From JAFLCM01 sp046154665 (GTDB taxonomy: Bacteria; Planctomycetota; Phycisphaerae; Phycisphaerales; UBA1924), in the NCBI GenBank assembly GCA_046154665.1, contig JBJXFG010000002.1, positions 29,553-93,552 on the forward strand: 64,000 nt of DNA, written 5' to 3'. This document shows, one piece after another, positions 42,744 through 53,593 of the stretch (positions within the stretch are counted from its first letter, which is position 1; every line of letters begins with the position of its first letter). The notes beneath the pieces were generated by a model that was given only the letters and a program-made list of their open reading frames with translations, searched no databases and was not told the DNA's origin. Position numbers and translations under genes: made by a program.

Positions 42744-42835
42744 AGCAGCGAGCCCGAAGCGTGAGCGACGGGTTCTGGAATCGACCGAATGCTCCCGGCG
42801 TTTCTGCCCGCTCGCTGACGCTTGGGGCTCGCTTG
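42744..42835. repeat. Inverted pair of GCGAGCCCGAAGCGTGAGCG repeats
   Basis: Copy 1 begins near 42744 and its inverse (GCTCGCTGACGCTTGGGGCT) lies near 42811-42833, filling the gap between cox4 and the last operon gene. A related word is at 61399-61425. Confidence 0.8.
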
Positions 42836-42905
42836 CCGGGCGCCTGAGGCGGAGGTTTCGAAACCCCTCTCTGACGGTCGGGGTTCTGTGGCGGGGGATG
42901 ACCGC

Positions 42906-43469
42906 TCAGTGCGGCTTGGGGTCCGCGGGCTTGGCTTCGGTGCCGTGACCCGCATCAGCGCCGGGCTTGGTGGCGGCCGCCGCGGCGGCGTTTTCCTTCG
43001 CCAGTTCGGTGATGCTCTTGTCGGCCTTCTGCACCTCGTTGCCCGTCAGCGGGAAGGTCAGGCTGCCGGCGTAGTTCTGCAGCGTGCCGCCCTTGCGGAC
43101 TTCGCCGGCCTCCATCTTCTCGATGAGGCCGCGGCTCTTGATATCGATCACCGTGAGCCCGATGAACAGCACGACGCCGAAGAGCGTGGCGATGACAACG
43201 ACGGTGTTCATCGCCCGGTCGTAGAGAAGGTGCATGAAGAAGCCGAAGACCAGGGCGCTCTTCACCACGGCGATGACGATCGCCATGATGATGTGGGCCG
43301 TCTCCGACATCGGGATGCGGCTGGTCCAGACGGTGAGGGCCGTCAGGAAAAGCAGCACGGCGAACACCCAGAACATCGTCCAGAAGGGCGTGACGTGGTG
43401 GTGCTCGCTGTGCGCCTCGTCCTGAGAGAGGGTCTCGTGAGCGTCGAAGGTGTCGTGGGCTTGGGACAT
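42906..43469 (-). CDS. Cytochrome c oxidase subunit IV-like protein
   Basis: 187 residues from ATG 43469. A His-rich start (DEAHSEHHHVTP) is followed by three membrane segments in the small-subunit-IV pattern: ~28-48 (FWTMFWVFAVLLFLTALTVW), ~56-78 (AHIIMAIVIAVVKSALVFGF, then FMHLLYDR) and ~85-105. A C-terminal soluble tail is rich in Ala, Glu and Lys. Subunit IV stabilises the oxidase. It follows ctaE in the operon after a gap holding a CGCGGAG inverted word repeat. Confidence 0.85.
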   Translation of the reverse strand: MSQAHDTFDAHETLSQDEAHSEHHHVTPFWTMFWVFAVLLFLTALTVWTSRIPMSETAHIIMAIVIAVVKSALVFGFFMHLLYDRAMNTVVVIATLFGVVLFIGLTVIDIKSRGLIEKMEAGEVRKGGTLQNYAGSLTFPLTGNEVQKADKSITELAKENAAAAAATKPGADAGHGTEAKPADPKPH

Positions 43470-43487
43470 GGCTTGCTTCAGAGATGA

Positions 43488-43636
43488 AACGCGGAGATCG
43501 CGGAGATCGCGGAGGAAGGCGAGGGAATGGCGTCGGGCGTCGGGAGTTGGGAAATCCGTGCTAGCTTTGGTGTCTCTGCTTTGCTGCTTTGCTGTTCTCG
43601 CGGTCTTCCTCCGCGTCCTCCGCGATCTCCGCGTTG
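43488..43636. repeat. CGCGGAG inverted word pair plus TTTGCTGC words
   Basis: Arm 1 (43488-43520) and arm 2 (43605-43636, CTCCGCGTCCTCCGCGATCT) are inverted copies, with a TTTGCTGC run at 43576-43596 between them. They fill the ctaE-cox4 gap and are near-identical to the orf73-groEL pair. Confidence 0.9.
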
Positions 43637-43652
43637 ATCCTTCTTCTTCTAC

Positions 43653-44336
43653 TCAAACCAGATACAGCAGCGGGAACAGGAAGATCCAGATGACGTCGAC
43701 GATGTGCCAATACAGGCCGGAGTTCTCGAGGAAGGTGTAGTGGCGCGGGCCGAACTGGCGCTTGGCCGCCTTGAACATGCACATCGTGAGGACGATGATG
43801 CCCACCAGGACGTGGACGCCGTGGGTCGCCGTGGCCACCCAGTAGACGCTCAGGAAGATGTTGTCGTGCGAGCCGGTGGGATTGCCGTAGGTGAAGGCGG
43901 CGCCGGGCAGTTCGCCCTTCTGCCACTTGGGGGCGTACTCGAAGACGAGCTTGATGACGAGGAACGCCGCCGCGCAGAGGTTGGTGAGCAGCAGGTTGAG
44001 CTGGATCATCCAGTTGCGGTTGGTCTGGGCGCCGCGGATGGCCAGGACGATGGTGAACGAGGAGAACAGGAGGATGACGGTGTTGATGCCGCCGATGCGC
44101 CAGTCGAGGTAGTACGACGAAGCCGCGTGCCAGTTGCCGGGGTACATCATGCGGAACACGGCGTAGGCGCAGAAGAACCCGCTGAAAAGCAGGATTTCGG
44201 TGCCCAGGAACAGCCACATCCCGAGCTTGGCGCCCTCGGTCTCGTCCTGCAAGTTGCGCCAGTGAGCGCCGGGGACATAGCACTCGTGCGGAGCGAGTTC
44301 CTCGGCGGCGGCGGCTTTGGTGGTGATGGTGCTCAT
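43653..44336 (-). CDS. ctaE: Cytochrome c oxidase subunit III
   Basis: 227 residues from ATG 44336; the upstream open frame is word repeat. Five membrane segments give the short form of subunit III: GMWLFLGTEILLFSGFFCAY, the NTVILLFSSFTIVLAI segment, LLLTNLCAAAFLVIKLVFEY, THGVHVLVGIIVLTMCMFKA, and a final YWHIVDVIWIFLFPLLYLV. The HGVHVLVG and WHIVD motifs are typical. Part of the proton-pumping terminal oxidase. Confidence 0.96.
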   Translation of the reverse strand: MSTITTKAAAAEELAPHECYVPGAHWRNLQDETEGAKLGMWLFLGTEILLFSGFFCAYAVFRMMYPGNWHAASSYYLDWRIGGINTVILLFSSFTIVLAIRGAQTNRNWMIQLNLLLTNLCAAAFLVIKLVFEYAPKWQKGELPGAAFTYGNPTGSHDNIFLSVYWVATATHGVHVLVGIIVLTMCMFKAAKRQFGPRHYTFLENSGLYWHIVDVIWIFLFPLLYLV

Positions 44337-44340
44337 GGTC

Positions 44341-44440
44341 GGGGGTCGGGTGCCGGGGTTCGGGGTGCGGGGTCGAGCACCCGATGCTCGATGCGCTGGC
44401 TTTGCTCGATGCCTTGATGCCGTGATGCCTCGATGCCTTC
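44341..44440. repeat. Word repeats in the ctaD-ctaE gap
   Basis: GGGGTCGGGTGCCGGGGTTC-type words are followed by TCGATGCC/TTGATGCC octamers (44395-44440). The octamer recurs at 51303-51337 and inverted at 7059-7110. Confidence 0.88.
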
Positions 44441-44445
44441 TTCCG

Positions 44446-46194
<1,749 letters not shown>

Positions 46195-46250
46195 GAGGTC
46201 GGTCTCCGATTGACGGCGGGGTACGGAATCCGCCGGGGTCTTTCTGTGGA

Positions 46251-47534
46251 TCACTTCGGGGCGGGGGCGGGGCCAGGGGCGGGGGCAGGGGCGGTGCCGG
46301 GAGCAGCGGCGGACCCGGCTTGCTGGACGGCAAGCTCGGCGTCGGACGCTTCCTGCGCCTTCTGCTTGAAGTCGGTGTTGAGGCTCATGATGTACGTCGT
46401 CAGGGCGCGGATCTCGCGGTCCTTTAGCTTGCCCTGGTACGAAGGCATCTGGTTCGCAAAGCCCTCGACCACGAACGCCGCAGGGACGAGGATGGACTCG
46501 CGGATGTAGTTCTCATCCACCGCGGCGGTGCGCCCGTCGGTGCTCTTGTGCGACTGGCCCCAGATGCCCTGCCAGGTGGGGCCGGTGCCCTTGTTGCCGT
46601 TGACGCTGTGGCACGTCGCGCACCCTTGCAGCTTGTAGAGCTGCTCGCCGAGCGCGATCAACGGCACACCCGAGGTATCGCCCTGATACTCAAGCCACGC
46701 CTGATAGTCCGCCTCTTTCAGAACGGCGACACGGCCGAGCATCTGGGAGTGCTGGTCGCCGCAGTATTCGGTGCAGTAGAGGTGGTAGCCCTTGCCGACG
46801 CGGGCGGCGGGGTCGGTGATGATGTTGCCGGCTTCGTCAAGCGGAGCGAGACGGAGTTTCTTGTCGCCGTCGTAGCGTTCAATGGTGTGGGTGGGCTTGC
46901 CGGTGGGCTGGACCCACATGGTGGTGTAGCGGTTGGGCATCACGTCCCGCTTGGCGCGGAACTCGGGGAAGAACATCGAGTGGATGACGTCGTCGGACGA
47001 CATCACGAACTTCACCGGGCGGTCCAGCGGCAGAGCGAACACCGGCACGTCCATGTCGGAGATGCGGTCCAGCTCGCGGCTCTTGGCCCCGGTCTTGTAC
47101 TCCCACGTCCAGTTCCACTTCTTCGCGGTCACCTGGATCACCTCGGCGTCCGAGGGCGAGACCGCCTTGTCCATGTACCCCTTGAACCCCCAGATGAACA
47201 TCACGAACAGCAGGATCGTCGGGATGACGGTCCAAACGATCTCAAGAGGTGTATTGTGGCTGGCGCTGAGCGGCGCGGGCACGCCGGGCTTCCGGCGGTA
47301 CTTGACGCCCCAATACACCATCAGCCACATCAGGGCCACGAAAAAGACGATCGAGACCCAGAAGATGAAGTTGTAGATGAGGTCGGTTTCGCCGGCGAAA
47401 GTCGAGGCCTTGGTGCGGAACCACAGGCGCGTCCACCAGCCCACGTCTTCAGACGCGAGCAGGCCGCCCAAGGAGGGGGAAAGCTGGGCCCCGAAGGGGC
47501 CGGCGAACAGCGTGTCAGCGATCGATCCGCTCAT
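46251..47534 (-). CDS. ctaC: Cytochrome c oxidase subunit II with fused cytochrome c domain
   Basis: 427 residues. Two N-terminal membrane segments (~52-75 and ~98-118, VIPTILLFVMFIWGF) precede the cupredoxin domain. CuA ligands are visible in DDVIHSMFFPEFR, CTEYCGDQHSQM (two Cys, His, Met). A C-terminal cytochrome c domain has heme motif GCATCHSVNG (~310) and distal Met in ANQMPSYQG. This caa3-type architecture accepts electrons directly. The tail is Ala/Pro-rich. It overlaps nothing but sits 56 bases before ctaD. Confidence 0.97.
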   Translation of the reverse strand: MSGSIADTLFAGPFGAQLSPSLGGLLASEDVGWWTRLWFRTKASTFAGETDLIYNFIFWVSIVFFVALMWLMVYWGVKYRRKPGVPAPLSASHNTPLEIVWTVIPTILLFVMFIWGFKGYMDKAVSPSDAEVIQVTAKKWNWTWEYKTGAKSRELDRISDMDVPVFALPLDRPVKFVMSSDDVIHSMFFPEFRAKRDVMPNRYTTMWVQPTGKPTHTIERYDGDKKLRLAPLDEAGNIITDPAARVGKGYHLYCTEYCGDQHSQMLGRVAVLKEADYQAWLEYQGDTSGVPLIALGEQLYKLQGCATCHSVNGNKGTGPTWQGIWGQSHKSTDGRTAAVDENYIRESILVPAAFVVEGFANQMPSYQGKLKDREIRALTTYIMSLNTDFKQKAQEASDAELAVQQAGSAAAPGTAPAPAPGPAPAPK

Positions 47535-47546
47535 GCGTGATTCCTG

Positions 47547-48506
47547 TCAGACAGCACGGGTTACTCCCCCATCGAACTTCGGTGCGCCGACCGACCCGGA
47601 TTCGGGTCCGTTCGGCGCGGATTCAGGACCAGTCAGATCCGCCCGTCGGCGGTGCGAGTAGACGAACATCCCCGCCACGAAGACACCCAGCGTGAGCGCC
47701 GTCAGCACGCCGCCGATCTTCATCACCTGCTTGGCCGCCAGCACGTACGTGCCCTTGGTCGGGTCGTACATGAAGCAGGTCATGATGATGCGGTCGAACA
47801 GCGAGCCGGTCTTGCCCTCACCGGCCTGGGTGAGGGCGAGTTTGACGTCTTTGGGCTCGAACTTGAGGTTCTCGATGAACCCGCTGACGCGGCCCTCGGG
47901 GGTGAGGAAGAAGATGGCCGAGGGGTGGCTGAACTCACCGTTCTCGGGCAGGTAGCGGTAGTGGAAACCGACCGCGGAAGAAATGGCCTGGGCGTTCTTG
48001 ACATCGGCGCACAGGAACTGCCACGCGTCGGGCTTGAGCTCGCGCTTCACGTCCTTGGCACCGTCGCCGGGTTCGTAGCCCAGCAGGTACGTCGCCTTCT
48101 TCACCGCGGCCTGCTCGGGCGTGTTGCGATGGTCGAACGAGATGGTGACCACCCGGAACTCTTCGCCCGCGACCCATTCAAGCTGGTTGAGCGAGTCCTG
48201 CACATGGTCGAGCACCAGCGCGCACAGCAGCGGGCAGGTGTAGTACGCCATGACAAGCAGGACAGGGCGCTTGCCGTCAAAGAGCTGCTTGGCGGTGACC
48301 CGCTTGCCGTCGGAATCGGTGAAGACCAGGTCCAGCGGGACATGTCCGCCGCGGCGATCAACGACACCAACACCCTCGGTCTGCGGGATGCTGTCCTTGA
48401 TGAGCTGGGCGGAAGCGGGGGCCGCAGCGCCGAGCGACAACCAAGTGACCACCGACGCCACCAGTGGCGTGAGGATCAAGGAGGTTGTGCGGCGTGCTGC
48501 GTTCAT
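47547..48506 (-). CDS. SCO1/SenC-family copper chaperone for CuA
   Basis: 319 residues from ATG 48506. Signal peptide/anchor ~1-33, then a thioredoxin-like fold with the copper-binding AYYTCPLLCALVLDHVQ (Cys-x3-Cys) and the distal His in ENGEFSHPSAIFFL. A C-terminal membrane segment (~278-298, VLTALTLGVFVAGMFVYSH) also anchors it. It should deliver copper to CuA in CtaC, encoded next. This fits its place in the operon. Confidence 0.93.
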   Translation of the reverse strand: MNAARRTTSLILTPLVASVVTWLSLGAAAPASAQLIKDSIPQTEGVGVVDRRGGHVPLDLVFTDSDGKRVTAKQLFDGKRPVLLVMAYYTCPLLCALVLDHVQDSLNQLEWVAGEEFRVVTISFDHRNTPEQAAVKKATYLLGYEPGDGAKDVKRELKPDAWQFLCADVKNAQAISSAVGFHYRYLPENGEFSHPSAIFFLTPEGRVSGFIENLKFEPKDVKLALTQAGEGKTGSLFDRIIMTCFMYDPTKGTYVLAAKQVMKIGGVLTALTLGVFVAGMFVYSHRRRADLTGPESAPNGPESGSVGAPKFDGGVTRAV

Positions 48507-48556
48507 GTGTTCTGGCTTGCGGCTTGTGGCTTTGACTTTGTTCCTTTGGCTCTCCT

Positions 48557-48582
48557 GATGCCTGATCCCTGGTCCCCGGTGC
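48557..48582. repeat. GATGCCTGATCCCTGGTCCC word repeat
   Basis: Fills the gap before sco, together with a CTTGCGGCTTGTGGCTTT run at 48509-48526. Related to the repeat at 35924-35989. Confidence 0.8.
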
Positions 48583-48999
48583 CTACTTGGCGGCTTTCCC
48601 CTGATACTCCGCCACCACCTTGTCCATCGCGGCTTCGAGCGGCACCGACACGGTTCCGGCCTTGGGATCGATCACCCGGTACTGCGACAGCTCGGCGTTC
48701 CAGTCGGACTTGAGCTTTCGGTAGTCCGCGTTCCAACTCGTGTCGGTGCGGGCCTCGCGCTTCTCCATCTTCTGGGCGGCGACGGTGCGGTTGAAATAGT
48801 TGAGCACGTAGAACGCAATGCCGAACGTGAGCAGCACGGTGAGCACCAGCGTGCCCCCGATGGCCCAGGGGTTGGTCTCGCCGTGGACTTGCTGGTGCCG
48901 CTCGCCGGGCGAGTGACGGAACCAGTCGTCGTGGTGCGTGAGCTCGGCCTCGAACTCGGCCTTGGTGTGGTGCCCGTGATGGTCGTGGGAGTGGCTCAT
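48583..48999 (-). CDS. His-rich single-span protein of the ACIII operon
   Basis: 138 residues. The start MSHSHDHHGHHTKAEFEAEL is strongly His-rich, and HHDDWFRHSPGERHQQVHGE continues this. One membrane segment (~47-67, IGGTLVLTVLLTFGIAFYVL) is followed by a charged outer part (NRTVAAQKMEKREARTD; VPLEAAMDKVVAEYQ). Not a family I can name, although small proteins at this place in ACIII operons are common. Position between actF and sco suggests a subunit or a copper-handling factor. Confidence 0.65.
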   Translation of the reverse strand: MSHSHDHHGHHTKAEFEAELTHHDDWFRHSPGERHQQVHGETNPWAIGGTLVLTVLLTFGIAFYVLNYFNRTVAAQKMEKREARTDTSWNADYRKLKSDWNAELSQYRVIDPKAGTVSVPLEAAMDKVVAEYQGKAAK

Positions 49000-49014
49000 G
49001 AGGGTCTTGCGGAG

Positions 49015-49139
49015 TGCGCTTTGCGCGATGCGCTGTGCGCCAGAGAAGAGTCGTGCCTGTCGATTCCTGCTGCCTTACTGCCTTTGCCTTTCCTGATGCC
49101 TAGTGCCTAGTGCCTAGTGCCCAGTGCCCAGTGCCTTCC
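49015..49139. repeat. Two word repeats in the actF gap
   Basis: A GCGCTTTGCGCGATGCGCTG run (49015-49041; relative of 2996-3047) and a TGCCTAG/TGCCCAG heptamer run (49095-49137; relative of 57261-57357) lie between actF and the His-rich protein gene. Confidence 0.9.
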
Positions 49140-49140
49140 T

Positions 49141-50406
49141 CTACACATAGTTCTTGTGCCCGATCGCCTCGCCCAAACGCGGGTCGTTCAACGGGATCAG
49201 CGGGTTGGAGACCACGCGCCCGATCACCACGCCGAGCATCACGAGGATGGGCCCGAGGATGCCGGTGGCGTCGGCCCAGTGGAAGGTGTTGCCCGCCTCG
49301 GGCCGCACCACATAGAACAGGTCCATGCCGTGCATCACCAGCATCCACACCGACCACAGCGCCGCCCACGTCATGCTCTGGCGGCGCGGCTTGGGGAGCA
49401 GGAACAGGAACGGCAGGATGAAGTGCCCGATGGGGAGCGCCCACGAGAGGTACTCCCAGATGGTGCCGGGCTCTTTGCGGATCAGGTAGTACGCCGTCTC
49501 TTCGGGGATGTTGGCGTACCAGATGAGGAAGTACTGGCTGAAGCCGATGTACGCCCAGAACACCGTGAACGCGAAGAGCAGTTTGCTCATGTCGTGCTGG
49601 TGCTCTTTGGTGTAGTGCCCCACCATCCGCCCGAACTTGCGGAGGACGGTCAGGATGAGGATGACCAGCGCCACGCTCGACACGGCGTTGCCCGCGAAGA
49701 AATACACGCCGAACATCGTGCTGAACCAGTGGAAGTCCAGCCCCATCAGCCAGTCAAAGCTGGCGAAAGCAACGGTGAAGGCGAACGCGATGAGCCCGAC
49801 CGACGACAGCTTGCGGGCCCGGAAGGTGTGCCACTTGTCGCCGTCCTGGTCCTGCCGGCGCGAGAAGTGCCACAGGGCCCCGGCGAGGCCGATCCACACG
49901 ATGAAGTAGACGGCGGCGCGGGTCATGAAGAAGGGCACGTTCAGGTACGCCTGCTTCTTCTGGAGCAGGTAGTCCTCGCCGTACTTCGCCGTGTTCATCC
50001 ACGAGAACAGGAAGGCGTCGCCGTCCTTGAACTTGGTCATGAACACGTACTGCATGACCACCAGCAGCGCGAACAGCACCGCCGGTGCCCAGATCGACGC
50101 CATGACGTTCTCGAACTGGCGGCGCAACGCGGCGGACCAACCGGCGTTGGTCTGCTGGAAGATCATCACAAAGCCCATCGCGCCCAGGGCCAGGCCCAGG
50201 GCGTAGATGAACCCGATGTGGAACGCGTGCAGGGCGATCTTGGCGGTCTTGTCGTCGCCCGACCAGCCGGCGAAGAACGTCGCCACGATGAGCAGGACGC
50301 CCAGCCCGATGGCGCCGAAGCGCAGGGCCGACATCGAGCCCTCGGGCATCGACACGTTCTCTGTTTCCATCGACTGGCGGAGCAGCGCGGGGGAGACGGA
50401 ACTCAC
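49141..50406 (-). CDS. actF: ACIII subunit ActF (quinol:cytochrome c oxidoreductase membrane protein)
   Basis: 421 residues from GTG 50406, overlapping actE by 4 bases (GTGA). About ten membrane segments. It is the ACIII-specific integral subunit similar to a half of ActC: LHAFHIGFIYALGLALGAMG, the SFDWLMGLDFHWFSTMFGVY block, FAFTVFWAYIGFSQYFLIWY and MHGMDLFYVV are highly typical. With ActC it forms the membrane core where quinol is oxidised. Confidence 0.95.
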   Translation of the reverse strand: MSSVSPALLRQSMETENVSMPEGSMSALRFGAIGLGVLLIVATFFAGWSGDDKTAKIALHAFHIGFIYALGLALGAMGFVMIFQQTNAGWSAALRRQFENVMASIWAPAVLFALLVVMQYVFMTKFKDGDAFLFSWMNTAKYGEDYLLQKKQAYLNVPFFMTRAAVYFIVWIGLAGALWHFSRRQDQDGDKWHTFRARKLSSVGLIAFAFTVAFASFDWLMGLDFHWFSTMFGVYFFAGNAVSSVALVILILTVLRKFGRMVGHYTKEHQHDMSKLLFAFTVFWAYIGFSQYFLIWYANIPEETAYYLIRKEPGTIWEYLSWALPIGHFILPFLFLLPKPRRQSMTWAALWSVWMLVMHGMDLFYVVRPEAGNTFHWADATGILGPILVMLGVVIGRVVSNPLIPLNDPRLGEAIGHKNYV

Positions 50407-51344
50407 AGGGCACCCCCGTTCTTCGGCGAACCCGCGGACGCACCCGAAGCGCCCGGCATCGGGTTCGACAGCGGCTGGTTGAGCTTGTCACGCTGATCGG
50501 CGGGGACATCGTTCATGGTGCCCTTGCGGTGCGCCTGCAGCGTGCGCAGGTACGCCACGATGGCCCACGATTCGAGCTCGCTCACCTTGGTGTTGTACGG
50601 GCGCATCTTGTAGGGGTAGGGCCCGCCGATGTTGGGCACGCCCTCGCGGATGACGGAGAAGAGGTAGCCGTCCTGGCCCTTTTCGCCGCCGTGGAAGTAC
50701 TTGGGATCGTGGTAGTTGGGGAGCGCGTACGCCCATCGCTGGCCGACGAGCCCGTCGCCGACACCCGTTCCGCCGTGGCACGCGGTGCAGTAGATGGCGT
50801 ACTTGTCGCGGCCCGTGGCGATGAGTTCTTTCGTCACCGGGACGGGGATGTAGTCGAGGTACGTCCGCTTGGGTGTGCCGTCGGCGTTCATCGTCTGCTT
50901 GCCCTGGGCGTCGAGCTCCGGGGTGTAGCCAATATAGAAGGCGTCGCTCTCACGGAGAAGATCGGCGCGGCCGCCGAAGTCCTTGCCCATGAAGCTGGCG
51001 CTGCCGTCGGTCGAGATGGCCGAGGTGAGCGCGAAGGCGACGGTGTTGGGGACGGGCTGGCGCATGCCGCGACCGAACATGCTGGCCAAATCGGGGCCGT
51101 GGTCTTCGCCGTGCCCACCGTGACCGCCGCCGTGCTTCTTCCCCTCGAGCTCGTATTCCTTGAAGAACGCCGACTTGGACTGCGCCTTGAGCTTCGGCTG
51201 GTCGTCCATATCCGGGAACATGCTCCGCGGCGGACTATCCGACCGATCCCCCCGGCAACCGCCGAGCGCCAGTGTCGCCGCAGCCGCGAAGAGCACCGAC
51301 AACTCGATGCCTCGATGCCTTGATGCCTTGATGCCTGTGCTCAT
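50403..51344 (-). CDS. actE: ACIII subunit ActE, monoheme cytochrome c lipoprotein
   Basis: 313 residues from ATG 51344, chosen over the GTG just upstream because GAGGTGG lies 7 bases away; its start touches the actD stop (TGATG). The signal ends in lipobox LALGGC. The heme motif IYCTACHGGTGVGDG carries the single heme c; the distal Met is probably in YPYKMRPY. A His/Gly-rich stretch lies at ~74-85. The first ~14 residues (TGIKASRHRGIE) are encoded by AAGGCATC word repeat, which forms the signal's basic part. Confidence 0.93.
   Translation of the reverse strand: MSTGIKASRHRGIELSVLFAAAATLALGGCRGDRSDSPPRSMFPDMDDQPKLKAQSKSAFFKEYELEGKKHGGGHGGHGEDHGPDLASMFGRGMRQPVPNTVAFALTSAISTDGSASFMGKDFGGRADLLRESDAFYIGYTPELDAQGKQTMNADGTPKRTYLDYIPVPVTKELIATGRDKYAIYCTACHGGTGVGDGLVGQRWAYALPNYHDPKYFHGGEKGQDGYLFSVIREGVPNIGGPYPYKMRPYNTKVSELESWAIVAYLRTLQAHRKGTMNDVPADQRDKLNQPLSNPMPGASGASAGSPKNGGAL
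51303..51337. repeat. TCGATGCC/TTGATGCC words forming the actE start
   Basis: Four or more octamers read in frame as the N-terminal part of ActE's signal peptide. The same octamer is at 7059-7110 and 44395-44440. Confidence 0.85.
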
Positions 51345-51949
51345 CACGCTTCCACCTCATCAATATGCTGCCCGCCCAGACGGGTCAGGGTGGCGACGAT
51401 GTCGTCCTTCTTGAACTTCGGGTCCGCGGCCTCGACGGCCAGCACGAACCGGTCGTCCGACACCCGCAGGAACCGGTTCTTCTTCAGCAGCGGGTGGTAC
51501 CACAGCGGCAGGCCGTTGAGCGCCAGCATCCCGCCCAAGGCGCCGAAGGCACCGAACAGCACGCTGAGCTCGAACATGATGGGCGTGAACTGCTCCCACG
51601 CCGCGAACGGCTTGCCCGCGGTGATCATGGGGTAATCAACCGCCGACATCCACCACTGCATCGCCACGGCGCACGAGAAGCCGAGGAAGGCCATGCCGCC
51701 CATGGCGAACGAGACTTTGCTGGGCTTGAGGCCCATCGCTTCGGGCATGCCGTGGACCGGGCAGGGGGAATAGGTGTCCCACTTGGTATAGCCCGCGTCG
51801 CGGAAATGCTCCGCGGCGTGGTAGAGGCTGGCGGCGTTGGGGAACTCCGCCATCACGCCCCACAGCTCTCCTCCCCCACCGCCGGCCGGGGCCGTGCCTT
51901 GGGTTGATTCGAACTCTTTGCTCAGGGAGCTACTCGAGGGATTCGCCAT
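51344..51949 (-). CDS. actD: ACIII subunit ActD (DUF3341)
   Basis: 201 residues. GVMAEFPNAASLYHAAEHFR, then YTKWDTYSPCPVHGMPEAMG is the DUF3341 signature, followed by two membrane segments (GGMAFLGFSCAVAMQWWMS; FELSVLFGAFGALGGMLAL) and VSDDRFVLAVEA. ActD packs against ActC in the complex. The gene lies 3 bases after actC. Confidence 0.96.
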   Translation of the reverse strand: MANPSSSSLSKEFESTQGTAPAGGGGGELWGVMAEFPNAASLYHAAEHFRDAGYTKWDTYSPCPVHGMPEAMGLKPSKVSFAMGGMAFLGFSCAVAMQWWMSAVDYPMITAGKPFAAWEQFTPIMFELSVLFGAFGALGGMLALNGLPLWYHPLLKKNRFLRVSDDRFVLAVEAADPKFKKDDIVATLTRLGGQHIDEVEA

Positions 51950-51952
51950 GAT

Positions 51953-53589
<1,637 letters not shown>

Positions 53590-53593
<4 letters not shown>

